From positions 5,456,001-5,520,000 of the forward strand of contig NZ_CP108002.1 in NCBI RefSeq assembly GCF_041435055.1: a stretch of 64,000 bases of DNA. Direction: 5' to 3'. The notes beneath the pieces were generated by a model. The model ran no database searches and was not told where the DNA came from. It was given only the letters and a program-made list of their open reading frames with translations. Origin of the DNA: Streptomyces sp. NBC_00341 (GTDB taxonomy: Bacteria > Actinomycetota > Actinomycetes > Streptomycetales > Streptomycetaceae). Below are positions 61,477-64,000 of this stretch, in pieces. The first letter of the stretch is position 1. The number at the start of each line of letters is the position of its first letter. The translations under genes and the position numbers were made by a program.

Positions 61477-62658
61477 GTGGACCTGTTCGAGTACCAGGCG
61501 AGGGACCTCTTCGCCAAGCACGGTGTACCGGTGCTGGCCGGTGAAGTCATCGACACGCCTGAGGCAGCCCGCGAGGCGACCGAGCGGCTGGGCGGCAAGT
61601 CTGTCGTCAAGGCGCAGGTGAAGGTCGGTGGCCGAGGCAAGGCCGGTGGCGTCAAGCTGGCCGCCGACCCCGACGAGGCGGTCGCCCGTGCGACCGACAT
61701 CCTCGGCATGGACATCAAGGGCCACACGGTCCACAAGGTGATGATCGCCGAGCTGTCCCCGGAGATCGAGGCGGAGTACTACGTCTCGTACCTCCTCGAC
61801 CGCACCAACCGCACCTTCCTGGCCATGGCCTCCGTGCAGGGCGGCATGGACATCGAGGAGGTCGCGGAGAAGACCCCCGAGGCCCTCGCGAAGGTCCCGG
61901 TGAACGCCGTTGACGGTGTCGACATCGTCAAGGCCCGCGAGATCGTGGCCCAGGCGAAGTTCCCGGCCGACGTGGCCGAGGGTGTCGCCGAGGCCATGGT
62001 GACCCTGTGGGACACCTTCGTCGCGGAGGACGCCCTCCTCGTCGAGGTCAACCCGCTGGTGAAGACCAAGGACGGCCGGATCCTGGCCCTGGACGGAAAG
62101 GTCTCTCTCGACGAGAACGCCGACTTCCGCCAGCCCGACCACGAGGCGCTCGAGGACAAGGCCGCAGCCAACCCGCTCGAGGCTGCCGCCAAGGCCAAGA
62201 ACCTCAACTACGTCAAGCTCGACGGCGAGGTCGGCATCATCGGTAACGGTGCCGGTCTGGTCATGTCGACCCTCGACGTCGTCGCGTACGCCGGTGAGAA
62301 CCACGGCAACGTGAAGCCCGCCAACTTCCTCGACATCGGTGGCGGCGCCTCCGCAGAGGTCATGGCGAACGGCCTGGAGATCATCCTCGGCGACCCGGAC
62401 GTCAAGTCCGTGTTCGTCAACGTCTTCGGCGGCATCACCGCCTGTGACGAGGTCGCCAACGGCATCGTCCAGGCGCTCGAACTGCTCAAGACCAAGGGCG
62501 AAGCGGTCACCAAGCCGCTCGTCGTGCGCCTCGACGGCAACAACGCGGAGCTGGGTCGCAAGATCCTCTCCGACGCCAACCACCCGCTGGTCCAGCGCGT
62601 GGACACCATGGACGGCGCGGCCGACAAGGCCGCCGAGCTCGCCGCGGCTGCGAAGTAA
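61477..62658 (+). CDS. sucC: succinyl-CoA synthetase beta subunit (ADP-forming type)
   Basis: 393 residues from GTG 61477, with AAGGGA at 61463-61468; upstream in-frame starts are not conserved. The ATP-grasp domain binds nucleotide; the start [16 protein letters not shown] and [17 protein letters not shown] are diagnostic. The C-terminal half includes N-P-L-V-K-T-K-D-G and [13 protein letters not shown]. With SucD it interconverts succinyl-CoA and succinate in the TCA cycle, making ATP or GTP. GTGAC-N6-GTCAC at 61394-61409 upstream may be regulatory. Confidence 0.97.
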   Translation: MDLFEYQARDLFAKHGVPVLAGEVIDTPEAAREATERLGGKSVVKAQVKVGGRGKAGGVKLAADPDEAVARATDILGMDIKGHTVHKVMIAELSPEIEAEYYVSYLLDRTNRTFLAMASVQGGMDIEEVAEKTPEALAKVPVNAVDGVDIVKAREIVAQAKFPADVAEGVAEAMVTLWDTFVAEDALLVEVNPLVKTKDGRILALDGKVSLDENADFRQPDHEALEDKAAANPLEAAAKAKNLNYVKLDGEVGIIGNGAGLVMSTLDVVAYAGENHGNVKPANFLDIGGGASAEVMANGLEIILGDPDVKSVFVNVFGGITACDEVANGIVQALELLKTKGEAVTKPLVVRLDGNNAELGRKILSDANHPLVQRVDTMDGAADKAAELAAAAK

Positions 62659-62679
62659 GGAAGAGGGACTCAGACCACC

Positions 62680-63564
62680 ATGGCTATCTTCCTCACCAAG
62701 GACAGCAAGGTCATCGTCCAGGGGATGACCGGCGCGACGGGCATGAAGCACACCAAGCTCATGCTCGCCGACGGCACCAACATCGTCGGCGGCGTGAACC
62801 CGCGCAAGGCCGGCACCTCCGTCGACTTCGACGGCAACGAGGTCCCGGTCTTCGGTTCCGTCAAGGAAGCGATCGAGAAGACCGGCGCGAACGTGTCCGT
62901 CCTCTTCGTGCCGCCGGCCTTCTCGAAGGCCGCCGTCGTCGAGGCGATCGACGCCGAGATCCCCCTCGCCGTCGTGATCACCGAGGGCATCGCCGTGCAC
63001 GACTCGGCCGCCTTCTGGGCGTACGCCAACGCCAAGGGCAACAAGACCCGGATCATCGGCCCGAACTGCCCGGGTCTCATCACCCCCGGCCAGTCCAACG
63101 CCGGCATCATCCCGGGCGACATCACCAAGCCCGGCCGCATCGGTCTCGTGTCGAAGTCCGGCACGCTGACCTACCAGATGATGTACGAGCTCCGCGACAT
63201 CGGCTTCTCGTCCGCCGTCGGCATCGGTGGCGACCCCGTCATCGGTACGACGCACATCGACGCCCTCGCGGCGTTCGAGGCCGACCCCGAGACCGACCTC
63301 ATCGTCATGATCGGCGAGATCGGCGGCGACGCCGAGGAGCGCGCGGCGGACTTCATCGCGAAGAACGTCACCAAGCCGGTCGTCGGCTACGTCGCGGGCT
63401 TCACCGCCCCCGAGGGCAAGACCATGGGCCACGCCGGCGCCATCGTCTCCGGCTCCTCCGGCACCGCGCAGGCGAAGAAGGAGGCCCTTGAGGCCGCCGG
63501 CGTCAAGGTCGGCAAGACGCCGACCGAGACCGCCAAGCTGGCGCGCGAGATCCTCGGCGCCTGA
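62680..63564 (+). CDS. sucD: succinyl-CoA synthetase alpha subunit
   Basis: 294 residues, 21 bp after sucC in the same operon. The CoA-binding start ([16 protein letters not shown]) and the ligase core I-G-P-N-C-P-G-L-I are present. The phosphorylated His is in [13 protein letters not shown]. The alpha subunit holds CoA and the phospho-histidine while SucC supplies the nucleotide. A long perfect palindrome terminates the operon. Confidence 0.98.
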   Translation: MAIFLTKDSKVIVQGMTGATGMKHTKLMLADGTNIVGGVNPRKAGTSVDFDGNEVPVFGSVKEAIEKTGANVSVLFVPPAFSKAAVVEAIDAEIPLAVVITEGIAVHDSAAFWAYANAKGNKTRIIGPNCPGLITPGQSNAGIIPGDITKPGRIGLVSKSGTLTYQMMYELRDIGFSSAVGIGGDPVIGTTHIDALAAFEADPETDLIVMIGEIGGDAEERAADFIAKNVTKPVVGYVAGFTAPEGKTMGHAGAIVSGSSGTAQAKKEALEAAGVKVGKTPTETAKLAREILGA

Positions 63565-63613
63565 CGCCTCACCGCGTCGGAGCAGCACCGCAGGATCGCG
63601 TCACCGAACGCAC

Positions 63614-63659
63614 AGACGCGGGCCCGTACCCCCGGCCGGGGGTACGGGCCCGCGTCTTT
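63614..63659 (+). terminator. terminator after sucCD
   Basis: AGACGCGGGCCCGTACCCCC (63614-63633), four central bases GGCC, then the exact reverse complement to 63657, followed by TT. A perfect 22-bp palindromic arm on each side. Confidence 0.93.
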
Positions 63660-63710
63660 CGTGTACGGTCTGCGCCTTTCGCGTACGGCCGCGTCCTTCG
63701 TGTACGGCCT
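63652..63710. repeat. three imperfect 19-20-bp tandem repeats
   Basis: GCGTCTTTCGTGTACGGTCT, GCGCCTTTCGCGTACGGCC and GCGTCCTTCGTGTACGGCCT run one after another, beginning inside the right arm of the sucCD terminator. Confidence 0.85.
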
Positions 63711-63715
63711 CGGGC

Positions 63716-64000
63716 TCAGCCCACCCGGGGAACCAGCCGGGCCGGACCGTGCACCAGCTCGCCGCCGAGCTTCTTCTGAAGCTTCCTGTCCTGCGGCGTG
63801 AGCTTCTGCGGCCCGCCGAGCGCCGGCACCCCGCCGACCTTCTGCGCGGGCGACTGGGGCGTTTCGTACTTCCTCGGGGCGGTGGCCAGGGTGATCAGGG
63901 TCAGGCCGATCAGCAGCACGGTGAACGCGATGGCCGCCCGTGTCCAGAGCTGCGCCTTGCGCTCGCTGCCCGTCCGGATCAGCTCCGGGACCGGCAGCGA
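63716..64000 (-). CDS. membrane protein of unknown function, C-terminal part
   Basis: The frame is open to the window edge, so the start lies beyond it; 94 residues are visible. The cytoplasmic start of the visible part (L-I-R-T-G-S-E-R-K-A-Q-L-W-T-R) leads into one helix (A-A-I-A-F-T-V-L-L-I-G-L-T-L-I-T-L-A-T-A). A soluble basic tail follows (Q-K-L-T-P-Q-D-R-K-L-Q-K-K-L-G-G-E-L). Earlier helices may exist outside the window. It is convergent with sucD. No family recognised. Confidence 0.75.
   Translation of the reverse strand, partial: SLPVPELIRTGSERKAQLWTRAAIAFTVLLIGLTLITLATAPRKYETPQSPAQKVGGVPALGGPQKLTPQDRKLQKKLGGELVHGPARLVPRVG

Overview
The window is about 64 kb of a very GC-rich actinobacterial chromosome, and I read it as the conserved core of a Streptomyces chromosome. 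Nearly all codons end in G or C, and GTG starts are common. The gene order groES-groEL1, whiD-bldM, sigma factor, guaB-guaB3, glpD, Ser/Thr kinases, chorismate mutase-guaA, pcrA, icmB, sucCD matches what I remember of the S. coelicolor groES-to-sucD region. The species cannot be named from this sequence alone.

Layout: (1) 1-2960: end of a polysaccharide deacetylase, a small lipoprotein-like ORF, then groES-groEL1 behind two CIRCE operators. (2) 3047-8856: an accessory-looking block with a dispersed-repeat-like palindrome, a hydroxyacid dehydrogenase, a sugar ABC importer without its own ATPase, and a DeoR/LacI hybrid regulator with shared operator-like motifs. (3) 8894-11395: SDR, MOSC and LysR genes. 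(4) 11471-16574: developmental and purine genes (whiD, bldM, a ShbA/SigD-type sigma factor, guaB, guaB3). A textbook BldN-type promoter lies before bldM and a SigR-type promoter before guaB. (5) 16652-20614: a membrane protein, a nucleotide-sugar dehydrogenase lacking its catalytic Cys, and glpD. (6) 21015-27819: three transmembrane kinase-like proteins; the middle one is a pseudokinase with a ~330-residue acidic insert. (7) 28025-33626: aldehyde dehydrogenase, GMC oxidoreductase and a sortase-type surface protein. (8) 33988-36194: chorismate mutase, behind what looks like an aromatic leader-peptide attenuator, divergent from guaA. (9) 36342-46668: aldolase-like, membrane, PspC/two-component, GNAT and two NlpC/P60 genes, one under a c-di-AMP (ydaO) riboswitch. 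(10) 47092-53044: pcrA, an unusual M23 peptidase, a lipase and icmB. (11) 53010-61193: a five-gene divergent cluster (DUF5691-like, SWIM zinc finger, MoxR ATPase, DUF5682-like, VWA). (12) 61477-64000: sucC-sucD and a truncated membrane protein.

The two strongest candidates for under-described biology are the SWIM/MoxR/VWA cluster and the leader-peptide attenuator of chorismate mutase. The pseudokinase trio and the Cys-less sugar dehydrogenase come next. Family names and homologies come from motif recognition only; no search was run.
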